Of a stretch of 64,000 bases of DNA, positions 36,788-45,172 are shown piece by piece. Location of the stretch: NCBI RefSeq assembly GCF_001021385.1, contig NZ_CP011773.1:5952001-6016000 (forward strand), read 5' to 3'. The notes under the pieces were generated by a model. The model was given only the letters and a program-made list of their open reading frames with translations. It was not told where the DNA came from and did no database searches. Source of the DNA: Mycobacterium sp. EPa45. GTDB lineage: Bacteria; Actinomycetota; Actinomycetes; Mycobacteriales; Mycobacteriaceae. The position numbers were made by a program, and so were the translations under genes. The first letter of the stretch is position 1. Every line of letters begins with the position of its first letter.

Positions 36788-37915
36788 TCAGGCCAGCGGC
36801 TGATTCTCTCGGACGCCCTTGTAGATGCCGCGCCGCACGATCCACGGCATCAGGATGCGGTCGATCGACCACGCCGGGAATCGGTAGGCGGTGCCGTTGG
36901 GAGCGAACACCTCCAGCCCGTCGGCCTGGATCCCGACGATCGACCCCCACCGTCGCCGGGGCGCTCGGTACTGCTTCAGCGGACGGTCGGCGAGCGTCGC
37001 GCGGATGTTGTGGGCCAGCAGCGAGTCGGCCCGCGCCCGCGCCGAGGCTCGCAGCGGGTCGGTGGCGGCCACGTCGCCGATCGCGAATACGCGGTGATGC
37101 CCGCACAGCTGCAGCTCCGGAGTGACTTTGACGAAGCCCTGCTCGTCGAGCAGCTCCGGCGGCAGCCACTCGGTGTTGGGCTTGACGCGTCCGATCGCCC
37201 ACAACACCGCGTCGGCCTTGGCGTCCGGCTGTCCGGTGCTCCACTGCACCCGGGCGTCGGTGATCTCGTCGCCGTCGAACCCGTCGGGCAGTACCGCACG
37301 GTGCCCGGGGTGCACGCCGACACCCAGGTGAATCAGTTTGTCGTGCAACCGTTCCCATGCCCGGTGGTGATGCTCGGTCAAAGCCCGCTCGCCCGGGAAG
37401 TACAGGTCCACCTTCTTGCCGGGCCACCTGGTGGCGATATTGGCGGCCGCACTCACTGCCGCGGCACCGCCGCCGATGATGACCACCGATTCGGCGGCGG
37501 CCAGCCGCTGATGCGTCCCGGTCAGGTCGGCGGCGATCTCCTCGGGGGTCTGCAGCGTGGGCTGGCGCCAGAAGCCGTTGCGCACTCCGGTCGAAATCAC
37601 CAGTACGTCATAGGTTTCGGCGACCGGCGACCCGTCCGGCGCGGTTGCCAGCACGGTACGGTTCTCCAGATCCAGACCGGTGAGCGTGGCCTGCACGGTG
37701 CGCACGCGATCCAGGCCCCGGTACTTGTCGAATGAGATCCAGTTGTCGCGAGCCCAATCCGTAGGCCGGGCCAGCCGCAACCCGAGCTCCTGACCACTGA
37801 CCAGGGCCGGCTTGACAGTGATTCCGACCACGTCGGCGTGGCGGGCCAGTTTGATCGCGGTGAGCAGCCCGCTGTCACCGAGCCCCGCGATCACAACGCG
37901 CGGCTTATCAGTCAT
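36788..37915 (-). CDS. FAD/NAD(P)-dependent oxidoreductase (NDH-2/AIF-like)
   Basis: A 375-aa pyridine-nucleotide-disulfide-type flavoprotein. It opens with VVIAGLGDSGLLTAIKLARHA; the second dinucleotide site is VVIIGGGAAAVSAAANIA; the FAD-binding end is HRVFAIGDVAATDPLRAS. No redox-active CxxxxC is visible, so it is closer to type II NADH dehydrogenase or AIF/FSP1-like enzymes than to thiol reductases. The start overlaps the DUF1295 gene stop (ATGA), implying one transcript and a shared pathway. The upstream KstR-like box hints at sterol metabolism. Confidence 0.82.
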   Translation of the reverse strand: MTDKPRVVIAGLGDSGLLTAIKLARHADVVGITVKPALVSGQELGLRLARPTDWARDNWISFDKYRGLDRVRTVQATLTGLDLENRTVLATAPDGSPVAETYDVLVISTGVRNGFWRQPTLQTPEEIAADLTGTHQRLAAAESVVIIGGGAAAVSAAANIATRWPGKKVDLYFPGERALTEHHHRAWERLHDKLIHLGVGVHPGHRAVLPDGFDGDEITDARVQWSTGQPDAKADAVLWAIGRVKPNTEWLPPELLDEQGFVKVTPELQLCGHHRVFAIGDVAATDPLRASARARADSLLAHNIRATLADRPLKQYRAPRRRWGSIVGIQADGLEVFAPNGTAYRFPAWSIDRILMPWIVRRGIYKGVRENQPLA

Positions 37916-38805
37916 ACGACGGCCTTTCGCGGCGGGCGGGGAATGAGCATCGGCACCCGGTCGATCACGTCCTGGTACTGCGGACGCCGGGCCAGGCTGC
38001 GCTTCTCCATCATCGGGATACTCGCGCCGAGGAACATCGCGACCATCGCCACCACCCCGACGAACAGCCACCAGGCGTCGTCCGGTGCGGCCGCGACTCC
38101 GAAGAGGGCCAGGGCGAACCAGAAGCTGATCTCGCCGAAGTAGTTCGGGTGCCGCGACCATGCCCACAGGCCCCGGTCCATCACGGCGCCGGGTTTCTTG
38201 TCGCGGACGAAGCGGTGCATCTGGGTGTCGGCGACCAGTTCGAGCGTCACCGCCGCGATGCCGATCGCGAACGCGACCCAGCTCAGCCAGATCAGGCCGG
38301 TTCCGGGCCGGGTGACCGCGACGTACACCGGCAGCATGCCGAGGAACACCTGCACAGTCGGGATCAAATGGATACCGAACAGGTCGGCGAGTAATTCCCA
38401 ACGGCCGGCGCTGTCGCGTAGCTGCGGATAGCGCCAGTCCTCGTGGTGCAGCCCGGGGAAGCTGTAAACCCAGTTGCCGGTCAGGCGGATGGCCCAGTAC
38501 ATGACGACGACCGCGACCAGCCAGCAGCGCACCGAGTCCAGTCCCAGCGGCCCGGCCGCCCACCAATAGATGAGCAGCAGGGGCGGGATCACGCTCCAGA
38601 AGGCGTCGTAGAAGCTGGAGTTGCGATACGCCCGGCTGAACACGAACACCACCAGGGTGGCGATGACATCGGCGATGAACGCGTCTAGCCACAGCCGCCC
38701 GGTCGCCGACGGACCGTACAGCAGCCAGGCCGCGCCGGCCGCGACCGCGATGGCGTAGGCCGCCGTGACCAACCACAGCGAGTGCGCTTTGCTCCGGTTC
38801 ACCAT
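37912..38805 (-). CDS. DUF1295 membrane protein (steroid 5-alpha-reductase superfamily)
   Basis: A 297-aa integral membrane protein with about seven hydrophobic segments. The C-terminal signature WAWSRHPNYFGEISFWFALALF is that of the DUF1295/steroid reductase/ICMT superfamily, which binds NADPH or S-adenosylmethionine. Reaction unknown. ATG 38805 is preceded by AGGAGG. It is translationally coupled to the FAD oxidoreductase, a possible redox partner. A KstR-like operator begins 25 bp upstream of the start. Confidence 0.82.
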   Translation of the reverse strand: MVNRSKAHSLWLVTAAYAIAVAAGAAWLLYGPSATGRLWLDAFIADVIATLVVFVFSRAYRNSSFYDAFWSVIPPLLLIYWWAAGPLGLDSVRCWLVAVVVMYWAIRLTGNWVYSFPGLHHEDWRYPQLRDSAGRWELLADLFGIHLIPTVQVFLGMLPVYVAVTRPGTGLIWLSWVAFAIGIAAVTLELVADTQMHRFVRDKKPGAVMDRGLWAWSRHPNYFGEISFWFALALFGVAAAPDDAWWLFVGVVAMVAMFLGASIPMMEKRSLARRPQYQDVIDRVPMLIPRPPRKAVV

Positions 38806-38830
38806 TTCCAGCCTCCTGCCGCGGCCGAAC

Positions 38831-38844
38831 TGTAACACGTTCTA
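38831..38844 (-). promoter_or_regulatory. KstR-like operator
   Basis: The minus strand reads TAGAACGTGTTACA, matching the published KstR motif TnnAACnnGTTnnA at every fixed position. It lies 25 bp before the DUF1295 start and about 155 bp before the divergent acyl-CoA dehydrogenase gene. KstR represses cholesterol-catabolism genes in mycobacteria. A match to a short motif can occur by chance, so binding is an inference. Confidence 0.55.
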
Positions 38845-38988
38845 GTTGTAGTTCGACCCTGCAACCTCGGCATCGACTCTGCACTCAGCGCGCGTTTCCG
38901 GGTCCGATTCACGCTCCGGTCGCAGGCTCGATGCGGTGCCCCCACCCAAAACTTGACACCTGCCAACAACCGGCCGCGGGGGGCTGCT

Positions 38989-38994
38989 TATCGT
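38989..38994 (+). promoter_or_regulatory. Leaderless -10 for acyl-CoA dehydrogenase operon
   Basis: TATCGT ends 6 bases before the ATG at 39001. A TTGACA occurs at 38953-38958, but at 30 bp it is too far to act as its -35. Confidence 0.45.
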
Positions 38995-39000
38995 GTCGGA

Positions 39001-40197
39001 ATGAGCACCGTCGCTGATGCCGACCGGGTCGAAGACCTGGCCCGGCGGGTTGTGGCCGACCACGACCCGAAGAAGGTCCCGATTCCGGAATTCCTCGGCG
39101 CCTGTTACGACGCCGGCCTGTCCTGGGTGCATTTCCCCGAAGGTCTTGGCGGGCTCGGCCTGTCGCGTGGCCTGCAGGCGGTCGCCGACCAGATCCTGCA
39201 GGGCGCGGGCGGCCCGGTTCCGCTGGGCCTGAACCCCATGGGCTACGGCATGGCCGCGCCGACCGTGCGTGAGCACGCCCAGTCCGACGACCTCAAGAAG
39301 TCACTGCTGCGGCCATTGGCCACCACCGAGGACATCTGGTGTCAGCTGTTCTCCGAGCCCGGCGCCGGCTCCGACCTGGCCGGCCTGGCCACCTCGGCGG
39401 TGCCCGACGGCGACGAGTGGGTGATCAACGGCCAGAAGGTGTGGACCAGCCTCGCGCACCGCGCCCGGTGGGGTCTGCTGCTGGCTCGTACCAATCCCGA
39501 CATCGCCAAGCACAAGGGCCTGACCTACTTCGTGCTCGACATGCACGCCCCCGGTGTCCAGACCCGCCCGCTTCGCCAGATGACCGGGCAGGCGGAGTTC
39601 AACGAGGTCTACATGACCGACGCCCGCATCCCCGACAGCCACCGCCTCGGCGCGGTCGGCGACGGCTGGCGGGTGGCCATGACCACCTTGATGAACGAAC
39701 GCAGCGCCCTGGGCGCCAGTGGCAACCGGCGCGGCAGCGGCACCATCAAGGAAGCCGTCACGCTGTGGGCGTCACGCCCGGACCTGCAGACCCCGGTGCT
39801 GCGGGATCGCTTGACGCAGTTGTGGTTACGCTCGGAGGCCCAGCGGCTGACCTCCGAGCGCTCGCGCGCCTCGGCCACCGCGGGCGGCCCGGGTCCGGAA
39901 GCCTCCATCGGCAAGCTGGTCGGCGCGGAACTCAACCAGCACATCTACCAATGGTGCATGGATCTGCTTGGGCCCGAAGGCATTCTGTACGACAGCTACG
40001 CGATGAGCGACGGTACCGCCGACGCAGGCGACTGGCGCGGGCCGATCCAGCAGCGATTCCTGCGCAGCCGTGCCAACACCATCGAAGGCGGCACGTCGGA
40101 GGTCATGCGCAACATCCTCGGCGAGCGGGTACTGGGCCTGCCCGGTGACCTGCGTGCCGATGCCGGCATGCCGTGGAAGGAGATCCCGCGTGGCTGA
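39001..40197 (+). CDS. Acyl-CoA dehydrogenase, catalytic-type subunit
   Basis: A 398-aa FAD-dependent acyl-CoA dehydrogenase (FadE family). FAD and substrate signatures are CQLFSEPGAGSDLAG and EWVINGQKVWTS. The catalytic base is the Glu in NTIEGGTSEVMRNI. It introduces an alpha-beta double bond into an acyl-CoA. It overlaps the next acyl-CoA dehydrogenase gene by 8 bp; such adjacent unequal pairs form alpha2-beta2 enzymes in mycobacterial steroid side-chain catabolism (for example FadE26/27). Which FadE number applies cannot be told from sequence alone. Confidence 0.88.
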   Translation: MSTVADADRVEDLARRVVADHDPKKVPIPEFLGACYDAGLSWVHFPEGLGGLGLSRGLQAVADQILQGAGGPVPLGLNPMGYGMAAPTVREHAQSDDLKKSLLRPLATTEDIWCQLFSEPGAGSDLAGLATSAVPDGDEWVINGQKVWTSLAHRARWGLLLARTNPDIAKHKGLTYFVLDMHAPGVQTRPLRQMTGQAEFNEVYMTDARIPDSHRLGAVGDGWRVAMTTLMNERSALGASGNRRGSGTIKEAVTLWASRPDLQTPVLRDRLTQLWLRSEAQRLTSERSRASATAGGPGPEASIGKLVGAELNQHIYQWCMDLLGPEGILYDSYAMSDGTADAGDWRGPIQQRFLRSRANTIEGGTSEVMRNILGERVLGLPGDLRADAGMPWKEIPRG

Positions 40198-41347
40198 GAA
40201 CGCTGAGTTCAGGTTCACCGATGAGCAGCAACAGCTGCGCGCCGCGGTGCGCAAGTTCTGTGCCGACAACTTCGACGAGTCGACCGTGCGCCGGTTGATG
40301 GAGTCCGAGGTGCCCTTCGACGCCAAGGTGTGGAACCGCCTGGGCGCTGAGCTCGGCGTGCTCGGACTTTCGGTGCCCGAGGACGACGGCGGCGCCGGCG
40401 GTTCGCTCGTCGACCAGGCCGTCGCGGTCGAGGAGTTCGGCGCCACTCTGGCCTGCGGGCCGCTGGTCGGCACTGTCTATCTCGCGGTTCCCGCGTTGGT
40501 GGCCAGCTCGGCCGGTGCGGCGCGGGATGAACTGCTGGGCCAGCTGGTCGAGGGCACGACCACCGCCGCCTTCGCCGTCGCCGACAGGGCCGGCGCATTC
40601 GATCCGGCCGCGGTGACAGTGACTGCCGCCGGTGACACGGTGTCCGGCACCGTCGAGCGGGTGGTAGACGGTACTGCTGCCGACGTGATCCTAGTCGCCG
40701 CAACAGGTTCCGATGGTGTCGGGCTGTACGCGGTCGACGCCAAGGACGTTGCGCGGACGCCGCTGGCGACTCTGGACCTGACGCGTCCGCAAGCCACCAT
40801 CGCCTTCTCCGACTCCCCCGCCCGGCTGCTGGCCGGTCCCGAGGAAGCCGAGCGCGTGATCACCCATGCACTACAGGTGGGTTCGGCTCTGCTGGCCGTC
40901 GAACAGGTCGGCGCCGCACAGCATCTGCTGGATCTGGCCGTCGAGTACGCCAAGTCCCGCCTGCAGTTCGGCCGCCAGATCGGCTCGTTCCAGGCGATCA
41001 AGCACAAGCTGGCCGACATGCTGGTCGATGTCGAGCACGCCCGCTCGGCGGCCTACCACGCGGTGTGGGCCTTGACCGACGGCTCCGACGACCCGGCCCT
41101 GGCGGTCAGCATCGCCCAGGCCACGGCATCGGCGGCGCTCAGCCGCGTCGCCGCCGACACCATCCAGGTGCACGGCGGGATCGGCTTCACATGGGAACAT
41201 CAGGCACACCTGTACTTCAAACGGGCTGCCACCGATGCCGCACTCTTGGGCACGGCCGAACAGCATCGGTCCCGGGTTGCCGCCATGGTGCTGGACGAGG
41301 CGAGCGCCGAAGGGGCCACCCGGGTGGCCGACGGACTACCCGTCTGA
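40190..41347 (+). CDS. Acyl-CoA dehydrogenase, partner subunit lacking the catalytic Glu
   Basis: A 385-aa acyl-CoA dehydrogenase homologue. The family's LQFGRQIGSFQAIKHKLADM and VHGGIGFTWEHQAHLYFKRA segments are intact. The usual E-G-T-S-E stretch is L-G-T-A-E, so the general base is missing at the C-terminal position. This is expected of the non-catalytic subunit of a heterotetrameric acyl-CoA dehydrogenase. It begins with a GTG inside the end of the first subunit gene and is followed by a strong terminator hairpin. Confidence 0.86.
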   Translation: MAENAEFRFTDEQQQLRAAVRKFCADNFDESTVRRLMESEVPFDAKVWNRLGAELGVLGLSVPEDDGGAGGSLVDQAVAVEEFGATLACGPLVGTVYLAVPALVASSAGAARDELLGQLVEGTTTAAFAVADRAGAFDPAAVTVTAAGDTVSGTVERVVDGTAADVILVAATGSDGVGLYAVDAKDVARTPLATLDLTRPQATIAFSDSPARLLAGPEEAERVITHALQVGSALLAVEQVGAAQHLLDLAVEYAKSRLQFGRQIGSFQAIKHKLADMLVDVEHARSAAYHAVWALTDGSDDPALAVSIAQATASAALSRVAADTIQVHGGIGFTWEHQAHLYFKRAATDAALLGTAEQHRSRVAAMVLDEASAEGATRVADGLPV

Positions 41348-41363
41348 CACCGGAAATACGAAA

Positions 41364-41406
41364 AGTTCGGGTGCGAGAAGTGCTGAGAACTTCTCGCACC
41401 CGAACT
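41364..41406. terminator. Perfect 18-bp stem terminator hairpin
   Basis: Arms AGTTCGGGTGCGAGAAGT (41364-41381) and its exact complement (41389-41406) enclose a 7-base loop, with GGAAA and TTTCC further out. It lies between convergent genes (acyl-CoA dehydrogenase to the left, secreted peptide to the right), so it can stop transcription from both sides. Confidence 0.8.
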
Positions 41407-41429
41407 GTTTCCGTGGTACGCCCGGCTCG

Positions 41430-41675
41430 TCAGCCGCGATGGCGATTCCACTGGTGGTGATGATGGATCGAGGAACCCGGGACCGGCTGGTTGTGCTGGT
41501 GGGGGAACGCGGCGTGCGGCGTCGGCGAGCTCATGTTGGGTCCGGTCGTGTCGGCGTGGCCGGCGCCGGCCGCGCCAATCGCCACCATCGCGGAGCCCGC
41601 GGCCAGAACTGCACCCGCGGCAATGCGCTTGAACCAGAGATTTGTCGAGTTGTCGGCGTTCATCGTGATCGTCAT
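41430..41675 (-). CDS. Secreted His-rich peptide A (HHHHQW family)
   Basis: An 81-aa precursor. A signal peptide (WFKRIAAGAVLAAGSAMVAIG, cleavage probably after HADT or just before) leads to a short mature part with GPNMSSP, AFPHQH and the C-terminal HHHHQW. It is a clear paralogue of the peptide at 45173-45400: KR-AAG, LAAGSA, GPNMS-P, AFP-QH, PGS and HHHHQW are shared. The His cluster could bind Zn, Cu or Ni. ATG 41675 is chosen by alignment with the paralogue; TTG 41684 and ATG 41663 are alternatives. Function unknown. Confidence 0.75.
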   Translation of the reverse strand: MTITMNADNSTNLWFKRIAAGAVLAAGSAMVAIGAAGAGHADTTGPNMSSPTPHAAFPHQHNQPVPGSSIHHHHQWNRHRG

Positions 41676-41720
41676 GTCCTGCAATGTCCTTGCTTCGTCT
41701 TTTCATCGGCTGGCGGTGAT

Positions 41721-41798
41721 CTAACGATCCCGCAGATCCGCGCCGACGTCTGTCGGGTGACCAGCCCAAAGCAGGGGTGAAACCGGCGTCCACCGATC
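41721..41798 (-). promoter_or_regulatory. Upstream block shared with the paralogous peptide gene (copy A)
   Basis: In the plus-strand order CTAACG, GTCTGTCGGG (41748-41757) and GTCCACCGATC (41788-41798) recur upstream of the paralogue at 45458-45536. Over the 51 bp from GTCTG to GATC the two copies align without gaps at about 36 identical positions. It probably contains a common promoter or regulator site. Confidence 0.55.
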
Positions 41799-41816
41799 GG
41801 GGGACGCCCGCTGCAG

Positions 41817-41822
41817 TAAGTT
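41817..41822 (+). promoter_or_regulatory. Possible leaderless -10 for LLM oxidoreductase
   Basis: TAAGTT ends 9 bases before the ATG at 41832, slightly long for a leaderless start. Confidence 0.35.
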
Positions 41823-41831
41823 CTGAACGCG

Positions 41832-42884
41832 ATGACGATGCAGTTGGTCACCTCCGCCCCCGCCGCAATGGGTCCCGGGGAGATCGGCCCGTGGGCGGGC
41901 CGCGCCGAGCGGCTCGGATTCGACGTCATCCACATCTCCGAGACCATCCACGATCCGTTCACCGTGGCCGCACTGGCCCTGCAGCACACCGAGCGGGTGC
42001 TGGTGCGGACCAGCATGGTGCTCGCTTTTCCGCGCAGCCCGATGATCACCGCTTATGCCGCATGGGATTTGGCGCAGTACTCCGGCGGCCGGTTTCAGCT
42101 CGGCATCGCCTCGCAGGTGCGCGGCAACATCGTCGGCCGGTTCTCGGCGCAGTGGTCCGAGCCGGTCGCCCGCCTCGCCGACTACATCCGTGCCCTGCGG
42201 GCGATCTTCACGTCGTTCCAGACTGGAGCCAAGCTGAATTACATCGGGCCGCATTATCGATTCGAGCGTCTGCAGCCGTACTTCAATCCCGGGCCCCTCG
42301 AGCACCCTGCCCCGCCGATATGGACTGGCGCGGTGAACACCCGAATGTGCGAGATGGCAGGCGAACTGGCGGACGGTTTCGTCTGCCATCCGACCAACTC
42401 GCATCCCATCGTGCTGCGATCGCGCACCCTGCCGGCGTTGAAAGAGGGCGCATCCCGCGCCGGCCGCACCCTGGACGACCTGGCGGTCATCGCCAACCCG
42501 CACGTGATGACCGGCGCCACCCGCGAAGTCGTCGCCGCGATCCGCGACGACCGCCGCTCGGAGCTGGCCTTCCTCTACAGCACGCCCGCCTACCGCAGGC
42601 AGTTGGAGGACTTCGACTTGGCCGAGATGGGAACCACCCTGTCCGAGATGGCGCGACGCTCCGAATGGGACGGCCTGCCAAGCGTTCTCACCGACGAGGT
42701 GATGGATCGCCTTGTTCCGCAGGGCACCTACGACGAAATCCCTGATGTGCTGCGTCAGTGGTATTCGGGGCTGTGCAGCGGAATCAACCTGCCGGTACCC
42801 GCCGAGGAAGCCGACGACGACCGCGTCGCCGCCATGCTGGCGGTCTGCCGTCAGATTCCGGCAGCCGCACGCAATTCCTCGTAG
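41832..42884 (+). CDS. LLM-class F420-dependent oxidoreductase
   Basis: A 350-aa LLM TIM-barrel oxidoreductase of the group annotated as F420-dependent. Family segments include AERLGFDVIHISETIHDPFTVAALALQHT, GRFQLGIASQVRGNI and PPIWTGAVNTRMCEMAGELADGFVCHP. No substrate can be inferred. It is divergent from peptide A and converges on the acyltransferase gene, with which it overlaps by 34 bp at the 3' ends (42851-42884). Confidence 0.85.
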   Translation: MTMQLVTSAPAAMGPGEIGPWAGRAERLGFDVIHISETIHDPFTVAALALQHTERVLVRTSMVLAFPRSPMITAYAAWDLAQYSGGRFQLGIASQVRGNIVGRFSAQWSEPVARLADYIRALRAIFTSFQTGAKLNYIGPHYRFERLQPYFNPGPLEHPAPPIWTGAVNTRMCEMAGELADGFVCHPTNSHPIVLRSRTLPALKEGASRAGRTLDDLAVIANPHVMTGATREVVAAIRDDRRSELAFLYSTPAYRRQLEDFDLAEMGTTLSEMARRSEWDGLPSVLTDEVMDRLVPQGTYDEIPDVLRQWYSGLCSGINLPVPAEEADDDRVAAMLAVCRQIPAAARNSS

Positions 42885-44128
42885 GCGGCGTCGATACAGT
42901 CTGCGAGTCCGGCGATGTCGGGCAGCGCATTCGGATCGGTGCACAGCCCGATTCCCATGTCGCCGGCACACGAGATGGCCGAGATCCGCAGCGCGTGATG
43001 AGCGGCCGGTTCTGATGACGAGAACAGATGCTGCACACGACGGCCGGCCACCTGAACCGGATGACGAGGTCCGGGCACGTTGGAGATCGACAGGCAGAAT
43101 TCCTCTGCGCTGCCGGCCAGCCGCCGGATCGCCGCCTCGAGACGCGGGACGCAGCCCAGCGCATGAAACAGGTCGTACATCTCGTCGGCATCGTCGAGGC
43201 GCTTGCGCTCGCGGGTCTCGGCACTGATCCGGTCCAGTCGCGCGAGCGGATCCACCTGCGTCAGCGGCAGATCGATGTTGAGGAACGAATCCCGGTTGCC
43301 CAGACCGGTTTCGCCGCGGTGATGCAGACTCACCGGGATCTGCGCCCGCAGGTCTCGTGCCCGGGTTTCCCCGAGCCAGCGCCGCAGGGCCCCGGCGATC
43401 ACGGCGAGCAGGACGTCGTTGACGGTGGCGGGGGTGGGCCGCGACGCACCGACAGCCTTGAACTCGGCCAGCGGGGCGACGGCGAATGCCAGTTCCCGCG
43501 CGGCGGTGACGGGCCGGTCGAACGGCGAGTTGCCACCGGGATGACCCAGCTCGCGCAGCAGAGCCGACGGCATTCGCCAGGCTTCCTGCAGCGGCGTCAG
43601 GGTGGGCGAATCATGCTGACCGGGGCGGCTTTCCGTGGCAGCTGGCTCTTGGTGTGCGTCGAATAGCACCGAGTTCAAGAAGCGAACGCCGGCGATCCCG
43701 TCGGCCATCGCATGGTGAATGCGCGCCGCGATCGCCTCTCGGCCGTCGGCCAGCGGCCCGATGACGTCGAAGGTCCACAGCGGGTTGCGGCGATCGAGGT
43801 GCTCCGACATCAATGTGCTGACGATGCGCCACAGGTCTGCCCGGCTGACGCAGTTCGGGTCGGTGTGACGCCGGACGTGGTCGGTGATCTGGAAGTCGGT
43901 GGCGGGCACCCACCGGGGTGCGGGCCCCGAGGTGTCGACGCGGTAGGTGGCACGCGGTTGGCTCGGCAGCCGCTCGCCCACTGCGGCCCGCAACGCCTCG
44001 ACGTCGAGGGCACCGGAACTGGGTTCCAGGACCACCAGTTTCAGCGTATGGCCGGTGATCGACGCGGATTCCACGCCGAGGATGCGCGCGTCGTCGGCGG
44101 AGAGCAGTTCGGAATCGTCGGGCCCCAC
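42851..44128 (-). CDS. WS/DGAT-like acyltransferase
   Basis: A 425-aa wax ester synthase/diacylglycerol acyltransferase-like protein. The active-site motif HHxxxDG is intact (IHHAMADGIAG, His-His at 138-139, D143). The C-terminal half shows NDVLLAVIAGALRRWL, NRDSFLNIDLPL and SISNVPGPRHPVQVAGRRV as in this family. Members transfer fatty acyl groups to diacylglycerol or long alcohols to make storage lipid; the N-terminus is shorter than in typical Tgs enzymes. It starts with GTG 10 bp after the patatin gene stop, so a lipid-remodelling operon is likely. Confidence 0.83.
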   Translation of the reverse strand: MGPDDSELLSADDARILGVESASITGHTLKLVVLEPSSGALDVEALRAAVGERLPSQPRATYRVDTSGPAPRWVPATDFQITDHVRRHTDPNCVSRADLWRIVSTLMSEHLDRRNPLWTFDVIGPLADGREAIAARIHHAMADGIAGVRFLNSVLFDAHQEPAATESRPGQHDSPTLTPLQEAWRMPSALLRELGHPGGNSPFDRPVTAARELAFAVAPLAEFKAVGASRPTPATVNDVLLAVIAGALRRWLGETRARDLRAQIPVSLHHRGETGLGNRDSFLNIDLPLTQVDPLARLDRISAETRERKRLDDADEMYDLFHALGCVPRLEAAIRRLAGSAEEFCLSISNVPGPRHPVQVAGRRVQHLFSSSEPAAHHALRISAISCAGDMGIGLCTDPNALPDIAGLADCIDAAYEELRAAAGI

Positions 44129-44138
44129 CCAAGCCAGC

Positions 44139-45149
44139 CTAGGTCCGGAAGCGTTCGAGGTAGGCCCGCTCGTCCCAGGTGGACAGAAACGTCGTCGCCG
44201 CGTCGTGGCCCGCTGTGTAGAGGGCGTCGATCTGCGGCTGCTTGATGTCGAAGTCGAGCACGCCGACCTTCGCCGAGTCGACCCGGATTGTCCTGGCACT
44301 CACCCATGGCAGGTTCAGGTAAGCCTGGTCGCGGCCGACGAGGATCGTGGTGATGACGTCCTCGAGCAGACTCGGGCCGCCGAACAACCGCAGCGGGGCC
44401 AGCGCGGAGATCACTTTGTCGTTGTGTTCGGGCAGGTCGGGCAGCAGCGTCACCCCGAAGGTCGGCCACCGGGGTTTCTTGCCGTCGCAGCGGTCCAACG
44501 AGTCGATCGGGTAGTTCGACAGCAGCCCGCCGTCGACGAGGGTCGACTCGCGCCCCGTCGAGCTGGTCAGGGTGACGGGCTTGAAAAAGAACGGGATCGA
44601 CATCGAGGCACGCACCGCATCGGCGACCGGCTGCTCGTCCGGGTCGAGGCCGTAGAGCCGGAGGTAGTCCCACGGCAGGCGGACCAGCTGGCCGGTCGTC
44701 ACGTCGGCCGCGGTCACCACGAGCCGGTAGCGCTGCTCTGGGGGAAGTTCGTCATCGTCGAGCCGCAGGTCGCCGAACGTGGTGACGCCGAGTTCGCGCA
44801 TCTGGTCGGCGATGAAGTCGTGCGCGTAGGCGCCCCGGTAGATGCCGGTGCCCTGCAGGATCGCCCAGCCGGCGCCGAGCAGTGGCACGCGCTCGACGGG
44901 TCCTGGATCCAAGAACTTGCGGTAGTCGATGCTCAGGGTGAGGTCGCGGACGTCGTCCGGGGTCAGCTGGTCGTTCTTGGCGGCGGCAGCCACGATCGAG
45001 CCGACGATCGACCCCGCCGAGGACCCGGCGACGCGATGCGCCCGATAACCGGACTCCATCAGCTTGACGACGGCACCGGCCAGGCCGATGCCCTTCACCC
45101 CGCCGCCGGCCAGGACCAGGTCGATGGGCTTCGTCGCGGTGTCGGGCAT
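44139..45149 (-). CDS. Patatin-like phospholipase
   Basis: A 336-aa patatin-family lipid acyl hydrolase. The oxyanion segment is GGGVKG (15-20), the nucleophile S44 lies in GSSAG, and the catalytic Asp is in VDGGLLSNYP. No signal peptide or membrane anchor is seen, so the product is probably cytosolic or peripheral. It is the first gene of a pair with the WS/DGAT-like acyltransferase, which suggests release of fatty acid followed by re-esterification. A TAGCAT element ends 6 bases before its ATG. Confidence 0.87.
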   Translation of the reverse strand: MPDTATKPIDLVLAGGGVKGIGLAGAVVKLMESGYRAHRVAGSSAGSIVGSIVAAAAKNDQLTPDDVRDLTLSIDYRKFLDPGPVERVPLLGAGWAILQGTGIYRGAYAHDFIADQMRELGVTTFGDLRLDDDELPPEQRYRLVVTAADVTTGQLVRLPWDYLRLYGLDPDEQPVADAVRASMSIPFFFKPVTLTSSTGRESTLVDGGLLSNYPIDSLDRCDGKKPRWPTFGVTLLPDLPEHNDKVISALAPLRLFGGPSLLEDVITTILVGRDQAYLNLPWVSARTIRVDSAKVGVLDFDIKQPQIDALYTAGHDAATTFLSTWDERAYLERFRT

Positions 45150-45155
45150 CGCCCC

Positions 45156-45161
45156 ATGCTA
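45156..45161 (-). promoter_or_regulatory. Leaderless -10 for the patatin operon
   Basis: TAGCAT on the minus strand lies 6 bases before ATG 45149, inside the 23-bp gap after peptide B. Confidence 0.45.
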
Positions 45162-45172
45162 GGAGTCAGCGG

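Noticed and set aside
38953..38958. TTGACA as -35 of the acyl-CoA dehydrogenase operon
   Set aside because: Perfect hexamer, but 30 bp from the TATCGT -10, too far for a standard promoter.
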